64,000 bases of DNA. Source: Deltaproteobacteria bacterium (GTDB taxonomy: Bacteria; Myxococcota; JACPTQ01). The notes below the pieces were generated by a model that worked only from the letters and a program-made list of their open reading frames with translations, was not told the origin of the DNA and ran no database searches. The DNA lies in the NCBI GenBank assembly GCA_016192705.1, contig JACPTQ010000012.1:1-64000 (forward strand), written 5' to 3'. The first letter of the stretch is position 1. Each line of letters starts with the position of its first letter. Made by a program: the position numbers and the translations under genes. Shown here in pieces: positions 34,098-43,026 of this stretch.

Positions 34098-35651
34098 TTG
34101 GAATCTACCGTGTGCATTATCCAACCCAACGATCCAAAGATGCAACCACCAACGGTAGATGCCGCACCTTTGGATTTGGCCTTTCGCGCTGCGCGCCTCT
34201 ATCACCTTTCCCTCGCCGCGGCGGCCATCGTCACCATCCTTCACGCCGTATCTGTGCCGGTGGTGATTACGTGGGATGGTCAACAGTATATCGACTATGC
34301 GGACGTGCTTTTTTCGTCCCGATTTCCAGAGGACTTCGACTTCTTCCGGGTGCCGCTTTATCCGCTGGCCTTAAAAATCGCATTTTTCGTGCTCGGCAAG
34401 AACGCCATGGCGGTTATCGCAACGGGATCGGTATTCGGCTTTCTGGGCGTTTGGTTACTCGGCTCGGCAATTCGGCAACTTGGACATCCGGTGTTGGCCG
34501 CGATGTGCATCGTAGGGCTCTCGTTCTTCCCAGCGCTGATTGGGTATGAGCACTCAGCGCTCACTGAAGCAGGGACGTTCATGTTCCTCGCGCTTCTCGT
34601 TCGTGTGTTGCTCTGGTCGCCCGCGAAGGCATCGGCCACGCGCAAGACGGCGATGCTCGTTCTGGTGATTGCGGGTGGCTATTACTTTCGGCAGTCGATC
34701 CTCTATCTCGCGCCGATCGCCGCGGTTTTCTTTTTCCTGTGGTTGTTAAAGGCCGAGGCAATCCAGACCGGTCGTCCCCTTCGACGCCTGGGCCTGCGCC
34801 CCATTTGCCGGGCACTTCCTCATTTTTTCGCAGTGGCGATAGTACCGTTCGTTCTGGCCTGGCCGTGGGAACAGGGGGCGCCGCCGCAAGGCGCAACCGG
34901 ACTCTTGGTGAGTGGGCTGGTCAGACAGGCGGTTATCCCGCCAGATCATCCCGCGCTCGGAAACGCCGCGAGCGTCTATCGCGAAGCGATTGAGAAGGCA
35001 TCCAAGAACGGAGCCCTGCGGATCAGTGGGATCGACTGGGACAAGGAGCTTGCGGTGCGGCAGATGGTTACGCCCGCATACGCAGGTCGTGCTGGGGGGT
35101 TGTTCCTAAGTGTCGTTCTCGACAACCCTGGACGGTATCTGGGCGGAGTTTGGCGATGGCTTCTCGCATACGTGGGATTCGCCGGCTCTGAAGGCGAAAA
35201 CCACGTGTTGCGCGAAGCCGCGTTCAACGCGGAAGGAGCCAAGATCTTCCCGGGCCCTCAGAAACTCGATGGGGCGGTACGGGAGAGCTTCGGAGCACGG
35301 TCGACGCGTTCGCTCGTATCAAGTTTCCTCAGACTGCTCATGCCGGTCTTTGACCTCCTCGTCGCCCTCGGCTTCGTTGCAACTGCGGTCTTGTTCGCCT
35401 GGGGAATCGCCAAGGGCGACGTGAGCGATATCGTCGTCACGGGCGTGCCTGGGGCGTTTCTCGCAATGCATCTCTTGCTGCTTCAGGCGTCCGACCGTTA
35501 TGCCTTCCCGACGTACCCAGTTCTGCTGATCAACCTTGCCATCTTGACGCATCGCCTCGTGCTCCGCTTCCGAAGAATGGTGCGAGAGCATGCCGCCATC
35601 GCAAGCGGGCCGTCGGAAGATTGCCGACGATTGAGCGTACGAGTTGAATGA
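34098..35651 (+). CDS. Multi-pass membrane protein, GT39/GT-C-like
   Basis: 517 residues with about ten hydrophobic helices. Early in the protein WDGQQYIDYADVLFS follows the first helix, placing acidic residues in the first outer loop as in GT-C glycosyltransferases; FRVPLYPLALKI follows. No named family can be assigned confidently. The start TTG 34098 is supported by GAGGAG 8 bases upstream; ATG 34140 would shorten it by 14 residues. Its stop overlaps the gmhB start. It is likely a periplasmic-side glycosyltransferase for the locus glycan. Confidence 0.75.
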   Translation: MESTVCIIQPNDPKMQPPTVDAAPLDLAFRAARLYHLSLAAAAIVTILHAVSVPVVITWDGQQYIDYADVLFSSRFPEDFDFFRVPLYPLALKIAFFVLGKNAMAVIATGSVFGFLGVWLLGSAIRQLGHPVLAAMCIVGLSFFPALIGYEHSALTEAGTFMFLALLVRVLLWSPAKASATRKTAMLVLVIAGGYYFRQSILYLAPIAAVFFFLWLLKAEAIQTGRPLRRLGLRPICRALPHFFAVAIVPFVLAWPWEQGAPPQGATGLLVSGLVRQAVIPPDHPALGNAASVYREAIEKASKNGALRISGIDWDKELAVRQMVTPAYAGRAGGLFLSVVLDNPGRYLGGVWRWLLAYVGFAGSEGENHVLREAAFNAEGAKIFPGPQKLDGAVRESFGARSTRSLVSSFLRLLMPVFDLLVALGFVATAVLFAWGIAKGDVSDIVVTGVPGAFLAMHLLLLQASDRYAFPTYPVLLINLAILTHRLVLRFRRMVREHAAIASGPSEDCRRLSVRVE

Positions 35652-36199
35652 TGCCGCTCGCGCTCAGACGTGCCGTCTTCCTCGATCGGGATGGAGTTCT
35701 CAATCGCCCGATTGTGCGAGACCGTCGGCCTTTCCCTCCGGCCAGCCCGGAACAGTTGAAGGTCGTGCCTCTGGCGGTGGAGGCTTGCGATGCACTCCGG
35801 GCGGCGGGTTTTTTTCTGGTCGTCGTTACGAACCAGCCGGATGTCGCCCGAGGGAAGATGACGATCGCGGCCGTGGATCTCATCAACGCGCGACTCAGGT
35901 CTAAGGTTGTCGTCGATGACCTGCGTGTCTGCTTTCATGATGACGAAGACCAATGTTTGTGTCGTAAGCCCAAGCCGGGCATGCTCCTGCAAGCTGCGCG
36001 TGACAACGGGCTCAACTTATCAGCAAGTTACCTCGTTGGCGACAGGTGGCGTGATATTGAGGCAGGTCGAAACGCTGGATGCCGAACGATTCTCATCGAC
36101 TTTGGGTGGAACGACAGGCCCTGTACTCCTGACGTCCGCACGGGCTCCCTGGTTGGAGCCGTAGAGTGGATCCTGGGTCGCCCGCTGCGGGCGGCGTGA
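35648..36199 (+). CDS. gmhB: D,D-heptose 1,7-bisphosphate phosphatase (HAD, GmhB-like)
   Basis: 183 residues. The HAD nucleophile motif FLDRDGVLN lies at 11-19, VVTNQPDVARG is motif II, and CRKPKPGML with the cysteine cluster around CFHDDEDQCLC matches the zinc loop typical of GmhB. YLVGDRWRDIEAGRNAGC is motif IV. It removes the C7 phosphate of heptose 1,7-bisphosphate. The start is ATG 35648 in an ATGATG that overlaps the upstream stop. It is flanked by gmhA downstream. Confidence 0.92.
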   Translation: MMPLALRRAVFLDRDGVLNRPIVRDRRPFPPASPEQLKVVPLAVEACDALRAAGFFLVVVTNQPDVARGKMTIAAVDLINARLRSKVVVDDLRVCFHDDEDQCLCRKPKPGMLLQAARDNGLNLSASYLVGDRWRDIEAGRNAGCRTILIDFGWNDRPCTPDVRTGSLVGAVEWILGRPLRAA

Positions 36200-36279
36200 G
36201 ACCCGTAGAACGTAGACTTGATGTTTGCGCCGATTTGATCCATATGGGGACGACATTGGGACAGAAAACGGAGAGTGAA

Positions 36280-36879
36280 ATGAGCTTCATTGAGAACTAT
36301 TTGGCCGAAACAAGGGCGGTTGCTGAGTCCATCGATGTCCAGGCCGTGGACCGGCTGGCAAACCTTCTCGTCGAAACGCGAGCCCGTGGTGGCCGCCTAT
36401 TCGTTCTCGGTGTCGGCGGAGGGGCGGGCAATGCATCGCATGCGGTCAACGATTTCCGCAAGCTCGCCGGAATCGAGGCTTACGCGCCCACCGACAACGC
36501 GTCGGAGCTGACAGCTCGTACGAATGACGAAGGTTGGCCAACCGTGTTCGAGGCGTGGTTGCGCGTCAGCCGGCTTCGCGTGGGCGACCTCTTGCTTGTT
36601 CTGTCCGTTGGTGGAGGCAGCGTCGAGCGTAACATTAGCCCCAATCTGGTTTCGGCGCTGCGATACGCAAGAGAGGTCGGCGCCCGCGTGGCCGGCATCG
36701 TGGGACGCGACGGAGGATACGCTGCGCGGATGGCAGACGCGGTCGTGATCATCCCAACAGTGAATGCAGCCCATATCACGCCACACACGGAATCCTTCCA
36801 GGCCGTGATATGGCACTTGCTGGTATCCCACCCAGCGCTCAAGGCCTGCGAAACCAAGTGGGAATCGGAGGCAAAATGA
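36280..36879 (+). CDS. gmhA: Sedoheptulose 7-phosphate isomerase (SIS domain, GmhA-like)
   Basis: 199 residues, one SIS domain. FVLGVGGGAGNASHAVNDFRK is the phosphate-binding region, LLVLSVGGGSVERN is the second SIS loop, and PHTESFQAVIWHLLVSHP is the C-terminal His/Glu region typical of phosphoheptose isomerases. It converts sedoheptulose 7-phosphate to D-glycero-D-manno-heptose 7-phosphate, the first step of heptose synthesis. ATG 36280 has GGAG 8 bases upstream; longer in-frame extensions overlapping gmhB are rejected. The downstream transaldolase gene overlaps it by 4 bases. Confidence 0.88.
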   Translation: MSFIENYLAETRAVAESIDVQAVDRLANLLVETRARGGRLFVLGVGGGAGNASHAVNDFRKLAGIEAYAPTDNASELTARTNDEGWPTVFEAWLRVSRLRVGDLLLVLSVGGGSVERNISPNLVSALRYAREVGARVAGIVGRDGGYAARMADAVVIIPTVNAAHITPHTESFQAVIWHLLVSHPALKACETKWESEAK

Positions 36880-37592
36880 AGCGACCTGCGGATCTCAATG
36901 TTAAACTCTTTGCGGACGGGGCCGAGCGCGACGGTATGATCGCGCTCTACTCAAACCCACTGGTTCGGGGCTTCACGACGAATCCAACGCTGATGCGCAA
37001 GGCCGGTGTCACCGACTACCAGGCGTTCGCGCAATCCGTCGTGGAAGCCATCCCAGATCGTCCCATCTCGTTCGAGGTGTTTTCGGATGACTTCGCGGAG
37101 ATGAAACGGCAAGCCCTCGCCATTGCGGGCTGGGGTCAAAATGTCTACGTCAAGATTCCGGTTACGAACACACGGGGCGAGTACTCTTTGGCCTTGGTTC
37201 GTGAGCTCAGCTTACACGGGGTCAAGGTCAACGTCACGGCTGTGACCGCGCTCGACCAGGTCCGCGAAGTCGTCGCAGCCTTGGCGAACGCCGCTCCGTC
37301 ATACATCTCAATATTCGCGGGGCGGATTGCGGATTCTGGTCGTGACCCGGTCCCACTGATGGGCACTGCCGTCGATCTGGTGAGGCCACACGCAAACATC
37401 GAGCTGATCTGGGCCAGCCCGCGCGAACTCCTCAACGTCCAGCAGGCAGACACGGTGGGCTGTCACATCATTACCGTCACCAACGACCTCCTCAACAAGC
37501 TTGGTCTCATCGGCAAGGATCTGCACGAGTTCTCGTTGGATACGGTCAAGATGTTTTACGAAGACGCGCGGAAAGCCGGTTTCACGCTTTGA
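36876..37592 (+). CDS. Transaldolase-family enzyme
   Basis: 238 residues of the small transaldolase / fructose-6-phosphate aldolase type. FTTNPTLMRKAG near 33-44 and the Schiff-base lysine in VYVKIPVTN near residue 88 are diagnostic; YISIFAGRIADSG follows. A classical transaldolase makes sedoheptulose 7-phosphate, the substrate of GmhA encoded directly upstream, so it may feed the heptose pathway; this role is inference. ATG 36876 overlaps the gmhA stop and has GGAGG 5 bases upstream, predicting strong coupled translation. Confidence 0.88.
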   Translation: MKRPADLNVKLFADGAERDGMIALYSNPLVRGFTTNPTLMRKAGVTDYQAFAQSVVEAIPDRPISFEVFSDDFAEMKRQALAIAGWGQNVYVKIPVTNTRGEYSLALVRELSLHGVKVNVTAVTALDQVREVVAALANAAPSYISIFAGRIADSGRDPVPLMGTAVDLVRPHANIELIWASPRELLNVQQADTVGCHIITVTNDLLNKLGLIGKDLHEFSLDTVKMFYEDARKAGFTL

Positions 37593-37641
37593 GGATCTTG
37601 CCAACTTCACGGTCGCGAGTCGGCCAGCCGACCGCAATCTT

Positions 37642-38358
37642 GTGAGCGAGCGAGTACAGGTCGTCATTCTTGCAGGTGGCTTTGCCACACGCTTGGGTGA
37701 ACTTTCGCGATTCGTGCCCAAAGCGATGGTTGAGGTGGCCGGTCGCCCTTTCCTCGACTGGCAGCTCGAGCGGTTCCGAGAAAACGGGGCAACCGAGGTT
37801 CTATTTTTGCTCTCCCACCTCGCAGAGCAGATTCGCGCACACCTCGGGGCTGGTGAACGACACGGGCTTCCGGTGCAATACGTGGATGATGGCCGTCAGT
37901 TACGCGGTACGGGCGGTGCCGTTCGTCATGCCCTCGACTTGCTCGCTCCGGATTTCGTAGTCACTTATGGCGATTCGTTTCTTTCGCTTTCGCCACGGGA
38001 CTTGCTGGCCTACCTCGATCAGGCCGGCGATTCCTTCGGCGGGGTGATGAGTGTGACGCCGAAACGGCTCGCGCGTGAGCCGCTCAACTGCCTGGTTGCT
38101 GATGGTCGTGTAGCGAGATACGAGAAGGGCCAGGGTGACACCACGCGGACTCATCTCGACTACGGCATGATAGCGCTCCGGCGAAGTGAGGTGGAGTCGT
38201 GGCCCGACGTGGGTGCATTCGGCCTCGAAACGCCACTGGGCTCGATGGCCCGCCTCGGACGTCTTATGGCTTTCGAAGTTTTGACGCCTTATTTCGAGGT
38301 GGGAACGCCGGCCGGCCTCGCCCAACTTGACGCCGCCCTGCGGTGCGACGACCGATGA
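37642..38358 (+). CDS. hddC: Heptose 1-phosphate nucleotidyltransferase (HddC-like)
   Basis: 238 residues of the nucleotidyltransferase (RmlA-like fold) class. VVILAGGFATRLGELSRFVPKAM is split across the N-terminal nucleotide loop and catalytic Lys, RPFLDWQLERF follows, and VTYGDSFLSL holds the metal Asp. This N-terminus matches HddC, which makes GDP-D-glycero-alpha-D-manno-heptose. The start is placed at GTG 37642, 5 residues before the conserved strand; upstream in-frame codons exist, so it is uncertain. It completes the set hddA-gmhB-gmhA-hddC. Its stop overlaps the methyltransferase start (ATGA). Confidence 0.85.
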   Translation: MSERVQVVILAGGFATRLGELSRFVPKAMVEVAGRPFLDWQLERFRENGATEVLFLLSHLAEQIRAHLGAGERHGLPVQYVDDGRQLRGTGGAVRHALDLLAPDFVVTYGDSFLSLSPRDLLAYLDQAGDSFGGVMSVTPKRLAREPLNCLVADGRVARYEKGQGDTTRTHLDYGMIALRRSEVESWPDVGAFGLETPLGSMARLGRLMAFEVLTPYFEVGTPAGLAQLDAALRCDDR

Positions 38359-39116
38359 TCCATCTCGACACTCAGGCCTCGCACTACATGGACGAGATCA
38401 ACGAAGGCATCTTGGAGCAGTTGAATCGCGTCCGATCCCCGGGGCGCGACATCTTGGACGTTGGATGCGGTCGTGCTGCTCTCGGCGAGGCCATTCGCGC
38501 CAGAGGCTGGAACGTGGTGGGAATCGAGCAAGAACCTGACGCAGTCGCGGTCGCGAGGACTCGCCTGAAGCGCGTTATCGTGGTCGATCTTCAAGAAGCA
38601 GCTGTGGTCGCACAGGACCTGGCGGGATTTCGATTCGACGTGCTGGTCTTCTCAGACGTGCTTGAGCACGTCTACCATCCGCTCCGAGTCCTCCAGTTAT
38701 ATCTGCCCTTGCTCAAACCTGGCGGCACGCTCTTGGTCTCTGTCCCCAACGCCGTCACCTGGGACAATCGTCTTCGTTGGCTTTTCGGAGAGTTCCGGTA
38801 CTCCGACTCGGGGATCATGGACCGAACACATATCCGGTTCTTCACGTTCAAAACGGCGCGCGAACTGGTTGAGGCGGCTGGCTTCAAAATTGAGGAAGTC
38901 GATTCAACCCCGCAGATCGTTAGAGCGTTTTTGCCGCTGATCAAAACGATTCTTGCAGATCGCGAGCAGGCACAGGATCCGCGTGCCCTCATCGATTCGA
39001 AAACCTATCGCTCGTATATGAAGTTTTTCTACCCCGTGGAGAAATGGCTGGCTCATCCGTTGCGCACGATGCTCGCCTTTCGGATCGTCATTCGTGCGAC
39101 GAGGAGAACGCAATGA
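38355..39116 (+). CDS. Class I SAM-dependent methyltransferase
   Basis: 253 residues. ILDVGCGRAALGEAIRARG is motif I, VLVFSDVLEHVYHP motif II, and LKPGGTLLVSVPNAVTWDN motif III. The later DRTHIRFFTFKTARELVEAAGF matches the same block in the coiled-coil methyltransferase at 27796-29811, so both belong to one subfamily of polysaccharide-locus methyltransferases. It probably O-methylates a sugar, or acts at the chain end. Overlaps of 4 bases join it to hddC upstream and to the GtrA-like gene downstream. Confidence 0.85.
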   Translation: MIHLDTQASHYMDEINEGILEQLNRVRSPGRDILDVGCGRAALGEAIRARGWNVVGIEQEPDAVAVARTRLKRVIVVDLQEAAVVAQDLAGFRFDVLVFSDVLEHVYHPLRVLQLYLPLLKPGGTLLVSVPNAVTWDNRLRWLFGEFRYSDSGIMDRTHIRFFTFKTARELVEAAGFKIEEVDSTPQIVRAFLPLIKTILADREQAQDPRALIDSKTYRSYMKFFYPVEKWLAHPLRTMLAFRIVIRATRRTQ

Positions 39117-39601
39117 TACCGATGCGCAAACCTGTGGAAGCAATTGGACAACGTGAGCGCGGCGTTGCTGTTGCAATCCCCTCTTTTCGTACCAGGCTTG
39201 GATTGGCCTTCAGATCAAGGCTGCTGCGTCAGTTTGCAAGCTACGCCCTTGTCGGAGGGTTGGCAACGGTAGCTGATTGGTCAACGTTCTACCTTGGTTA
39301 TCAGGTCGCCGCTCTCTCGCACCCAGTCGCGCTTGTTCTTGCCATCCTCGTCGGTGGCACTTGCAACTACACACTCAACCGACTCATCACATTCCGAAAC
39401 AAGAGCCGAAGAATCATCCAGCAACTTGCCGTATTTGCTGTCGTCTCGGCCGTGTCGATCGGAATGAGTATCGGGGTGATGCATGTCCTTGTCGACTGGA
39501 TCGAGATTCACGCCATGCTCGCACGCGTGCTGACCACGGGATTGATGTTGTTTGTGAATTTTCTTCTTCAGAAACACTTTACCTTCGGTATCTACAAGTG
39601 A
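39113..39601 (+). CDS. GtrA-family membrane protein
   Basis: 162 residues with four hydrophobic helices from about residue 42 onward. FASYALVGGLATVADWSTFYLGY is split across the first helix and loop, and NYTLNRLITF plus the terminal NFLLQKHFTF are the GtrA hallmarks. GtrA proteins are thought to flip or position undecaprenyl-phosphate-linked sugars for periplasmic transfer. ATGA overlap with the upstream methyltransferase. With the DPM1-like GT2 and the GT-C-like proteins it suggests periplasmic decoration of the polymer. Confidence 0.88.
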   Translation: MIPMRKPVEAIGQRERGVAVAIPSFRTRLGLAFRSRLLRQFASYALVGGLATVADWSTFYLGYQVAALSHPVALVLAILVGGTCNYTLNRLITFRNKSRRIIQQLAVFAVVSAVSIGMSIGVMHVLVDWIEIHAMLARVLTTGLMLFVNFLLQKHFTFGIYK

Positions 39602-39758
39602 ATCCGCCGCCAGGTCGGCATGGTTCTCGTCTCCGAAATCTGCAACGACAGCGACTTGAAGCGACGCGGTTCTTAACGAATTTCTCTTCTCGTACGCATG
39701 CCTCGGTGGTAAAAGAATGCGCCAAACTGTTCCTGTATTGAAAGAGGGTTGAGAATAG

Positions 39759-42700
39759 ATGAGCGGAACGTGCGACGTCGTCATACCAGTGAAGAACGCT
39801 GTATGGTGGATGGATTGGTGTCTTCGGGAGCTTTTCCAAAACACGGATCCCGCGCTGCTTGGGTCTGTTCTTGTCGTTGATGATGGCTCGGACGATCACT
39901 CCCTGGTCTCGTTGGAGAAGATCTGTGCGAGCTTTCCCAAAGTGCGTCTCCTCAGGAATAGCGGACGGAGTGGATACGGTGGGGCGTGTAACTTCGGAGC
40001 TTCACAGTCAGATGCCCCGTACATCTTGTTCTTGAACAGCGATTGCCTTGTTACTTCGCGGGCCATCGAGAAGCTCATGGCGGCGTGCGAATCCGACTCG
40101 TCGATCGGGCTCGCATGCCCGTTATCCAATAATTCTGATCCCGTCACCATTCCAATGCTCCCGGGCCAATCGTATGCGGGGATGAATCGCTTGGTCGAAC
40201 GCGCAACTGCGGATCTGCCGTTGCGAAAGGTTGTGCTCGAGGCGTGCACGGTTGCGGGCAACTGCCTCATCGTCACAGGGAAGTGCTGGACCCAAACAGG
40301 TGGCTTCGCGGGCGTGTGGGGTAAAGGGTACGGCGAGGAAACAGACCTGCAAATGAGAGCTCTCGATGACGGCTTTCGCGGCGTCGTCGCCATCAACACG
40401 TACGTCTATCATTTCGGCGGGGGAACTTTTCGCTACGAAGAAGACGTGGAGTCGTTGCGACTGAAGAATCATAGGTTGTTCTTCTCGGTCTGGCGGGAAA
40501 AGTTTGGGACGCTTTTGGAACGAGTTCGAAAAAACGACCCAATCCAAACAATCAGCGGACTGCTGGAACGGGTGGAACCGAAGCGTATCGAGCCGGACGT
40601 CCTGTTCGTTCTCCCCGGTATCTCCCAGGCCGTCGGCGGTATTCATGTGGTCATTGACCTTTGCAACCATCTTATTCGACGCGGTATCGAAGCGAGGTGC
40701 GTTGTTTTTGGGCAGCCTCAGCCGAACGCGCTCCAGCCGTTTCGAGAGCCCATCCTGTTCGGGCTGCTTTGGTCCCGGACGGAAACGGATCTTCTTATCG
40801 ATCGTTTTTTGTCTCCGAAGCTGGTTGTGTCAACCCTGTTCACGACCGTGTTCCCCGCGTTCGCACTCTCCCAAGTTCACGACATTCCGCTTGTCAACCT
40901 GACGCAGGGTTACGAGTTTTTCTTCGAGCGCGGGAGCAGGTACCGCGACGTCGCCGATTCGTACCAGCTCGCCGACGAGCTGATCGTCACGTCTCGTTGG
41001 CTTGCGGAGGGGGCAGCCGTCCACGCCGAGCGAAAACCAACGACGGTGCTACCGATAGGTATTGACAGGAATGTTTTTTCGGCCGGCGACGAGGGCTCGC
41101 GACTCACCGGAAAACTGAGAGTCGGATTCGTCCTTCGCAGTGACGCAGACAAGGGGCAAGCCGTGCTGATTGATATCTTGACACGGCTTCTCCCTTTTCG
41201 CGGAGTGTTGTCGATTACGGTTGTCGGGGCGCGGAGCGTGGATCTCTGCCCGGGTTGGGATTCAGACCCCGACACCGTCCTGATTGAAGGCCCGGTCGAT
41301 CGCGGCAAGCTCGCGGAGCATCTGCGCCGCTGCGACGTTTTCGTCGACACATCACCTCACGAGGGTTTCGGACTGGTTCCGCTCGAGGCCATGTCCTGCG
41401 GCGCCGTTCCAGTCGTTGCCGACTCTGGGGGTGTCCGTGAGTATCTTGAAGATGGCGTCAACGGCATCCTGGTTACGGCGACGAACCATCCAAGCGCTTT
41501 CGTTGCGGCGCTTGTTTCGATTGTTCAAGACAGAACACTCCTAGGGCGGATGCGCGAGGCCGCTATCAGGACGGCCGCTCGATTCTCCGCGGCATCCTGC
41601 TTCGAGCAGTACGCAAATTTCATAGAGCGGGCTCTCTCAAATCGGCGCGTCAGCTCCGCTCCCATTGAAGCGCGCCTCGGACAATGGACGCTCGGTGAAA
41701 GATCGAGACTTACCGTTGAGCACCATGCCTCGGTCGTCACGATTCATCAGCGAGTACAGGCGCGTCTTGCGAAGCGATTCAACGCCAACCCATCGAACGT
41801 TTGCCTCCGAGTTGGCCAGCGCGGCATCCTTTGTTCGCCCAGGGTAGAAGGGGATACGCAGAGCGGCGGCACGCCACTCGTTCTTCGACGTAGTTCGTCC
41901 GGTGAATCCGCCGCTCCAGTCTGGTTACCGCTTCGCGAAGTCTGGGAGGCTGTTGCGCTGGTCGGATTCGTGGACATTGAGGCTCCCGCGGCAACAATCA
42001 TCGAGGTCGCTCTTGCGCGAAACACGGAGACCGAGAAAACTGGGCAAGGGCTTCGGATTCTCCTAAGACCGGGACGAAATCGCTTGTTTTTTGACTGTGG
42101 TTTCTTGGACGGCGCTCGGTGGCTCTTGTTTCGACCGGGAGATGCGCTGGGCGAATACCTCCTTCATGTGGTCGAGCTAAGAGAAAATCGGCTTCCGGCG
42201 GTGGAAGCCGCGGACACCGACGGCGCAAGAGAACTCGCGCCGCAAGAGGCGAGTACTCCCGACGGTCACGAGGCGGCAACGCACGAATGGTTCGCTGCGC
42301 ATCCGGAGGTGTTGCACTACTTGCTAAGTGGCGAACCGCTCCCGCGCGTTCCCGAGGCGCCATCAGCGACCGAGACGCCATCGAACTTCCCAGCGGATGC
42401 CCTTCAGGTTTTTTGGACGGAGGCTGGAGAAATCTCAGAGCGTACCTCCGCTCAACAGGCGTTCCTCGGAGGTGCGCCTGTCCATCGTTACGTGTTCGCT
42501 CTTCCGGAGACGGCAAGGGGGCCGTTGAGACTTGACCCAGGCCGTCGCCCTTCCGTTTTCGAGATCAAGGACGCGACGCTGTTCTCCGAAACCAGCGGCG
42601 AGGAAGAACGCGGGCTCATAGCACAATGGTCCAACGAGAACGGCTTTCATGGGCTCAAGGCGGGTCGAGATCTGTTGGTTCTTTCGTCAAGAGACACGTT

Positions 42701-42929
42701 CAGGTGTTTGTGTTTGGGTGACGACCCTCAGATCTGGATGGATGTGACACTGGAACCGAGGCGAGGGCAGAAGTGGACCCTCGTCGTCCGTGCGTCGAGA
42801 AGGGATTCCATTGGTTCGGAAATCGTCCGGACTTTTTCAGGAACGTTCAACCATCTCGCCGTTACCGGCGGCGAAACTACGCGGGGGCGGGACAACGTCT
42901 CGGATGGGGGGTGCAAGACGACCTCGTGA
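39759..42929 (+). CDS. Bifunctional GT2-GT4 glycosyltransferase with C-terminal beta region
   Basis: 1056 residues. Residues 1-255 are a GT2 domain: CDVVIPVKNAVWW, VDDGSDDHS, LFLNSDCLV and GKGYGEETDLQMRALDDGF. Residues about 275-625 are a GT4 domain: FVLPGISQAVGGIHVV, VGFVLRSDADKGQAV and SPHEGFGLVPLEAMSCGAVPVV, followed by DSGGVREYLEDGVNG. Residues about 640-1056 are beta-rich without a recognised fold; two segments resemble the sandwich domains of the 1760-residue protein. ATG 39759 follows a 157-bp gap, so it may have its own promoter. It is the last transferase before the exporter genes. Confidence 0.85.
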   Translation: MSGTCDVVIPVKNAVWWMDWCLRELFQNTDPALLGSVLVVDDGSDDHSLVSLEKICASFPKVRLLRNSGRSGYGGACNFGASQSDAPYILFLNSDCLVTSRAIEKLMAACESDSSIGLACPLSNNSDPVTIPMLPGQSYAGMNRLVERATADLPLRKVVLEACTVAGNCLIVTGKCWTQTGGFAGVWGKGYGEETDLQMRALDDGFRGVVAINTYVYHFGGGTFRYEEDVESLRLKNHRLFFSVWREKFGTLLERVRKNDPIQTISGLLERVEPKRIEPDVLFVLPGISQAVGGIHVVIDLCNHLIRRGIEARCVVFGQPQPNALQPFREPILFGLLWSRTETDLLIDRFLSPKLVVSTLFTTVFPAFALSQVHDIPLVNLTQGYEFFFERGSRYRDVADSYQLADELIVTSRWLAEGAAVHAERKPTTVLPIGIDRNVFSAGDEGSRLTGKLRVGFVLRSDADKGQAVLIDILTRLLPFRGVLSITVVGARSVDLCPGWDSDPDTVLIEGPVDRGKLAEHLRRCDVFVDTSPHEGFGLVPLEAMSCGAVPVVADSGGVREYLEDGVNGILVTATNHPSAFVAALVSIVQDRTLLGRMREAAIRTAARFSAASCFEQYANFIERALSNRRVSSAPIEARLGQWTLGERSRLTVEHHASVVTIHQRVQARLAKRFNANPSNVCLRVGQRGILCSPRVEGDTQSGGTPLVLRRSSSGESAAPVWLPLREVWEAVALVGFVDIEAPAATIIEVALARNTETEKTGQGLRILLRPGRNRLFFDCGFLDGARWLLFRPGDALGEYLLHVVELRENRLPAVEAADTDGARELAPQEASTPDGHEAATHEWFAAHPEVLHYLLSGEPLPRVPEAPSATETPSNFPADALQVFWTEAGEISERTSAQQAFLGGAPVHRYVFALPETARGPLRLDPGRRPSVFEIKDATLFSETSGEEERGLIAQWSNENGFHGLKAGRDLLVLSSRDTFRCLCLGDDPQIWMDVTLEPRRGQKWTLVVRASRRDSIGSEIVRTFSGTFNHLAVTGGETTRGRDNVSDGGCKTTS

Positions 42930-42930
42930 T

Positions 42931-42960
42931 GCACTGCCGCCGTTTGTTGCGGTGCTTTTC
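42931..42960 (+). terminator. Weak candidate terminator hairpin
   Basis: GCAC at 42931-42934 pairs with GTGC at 42952-42955; an inner CGC/GCG pairing (42938-42940 with 42949-42951) is separated by a 3-base bulge, and the loop is CGTTTGTT. TTTT follows at 42956-42959. It lies just after the stop of the 1056-residue transferase. The stem is imperfect, so this is only a candidate. Confidence 0.3.
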
Positions 42961-43026
42961 CTCTCACTTTTTGGGTGTGGGCCCAAGACGTTGACAGGCC
43001 CTTGGCAAGAGTCCGGCACATGAGAT

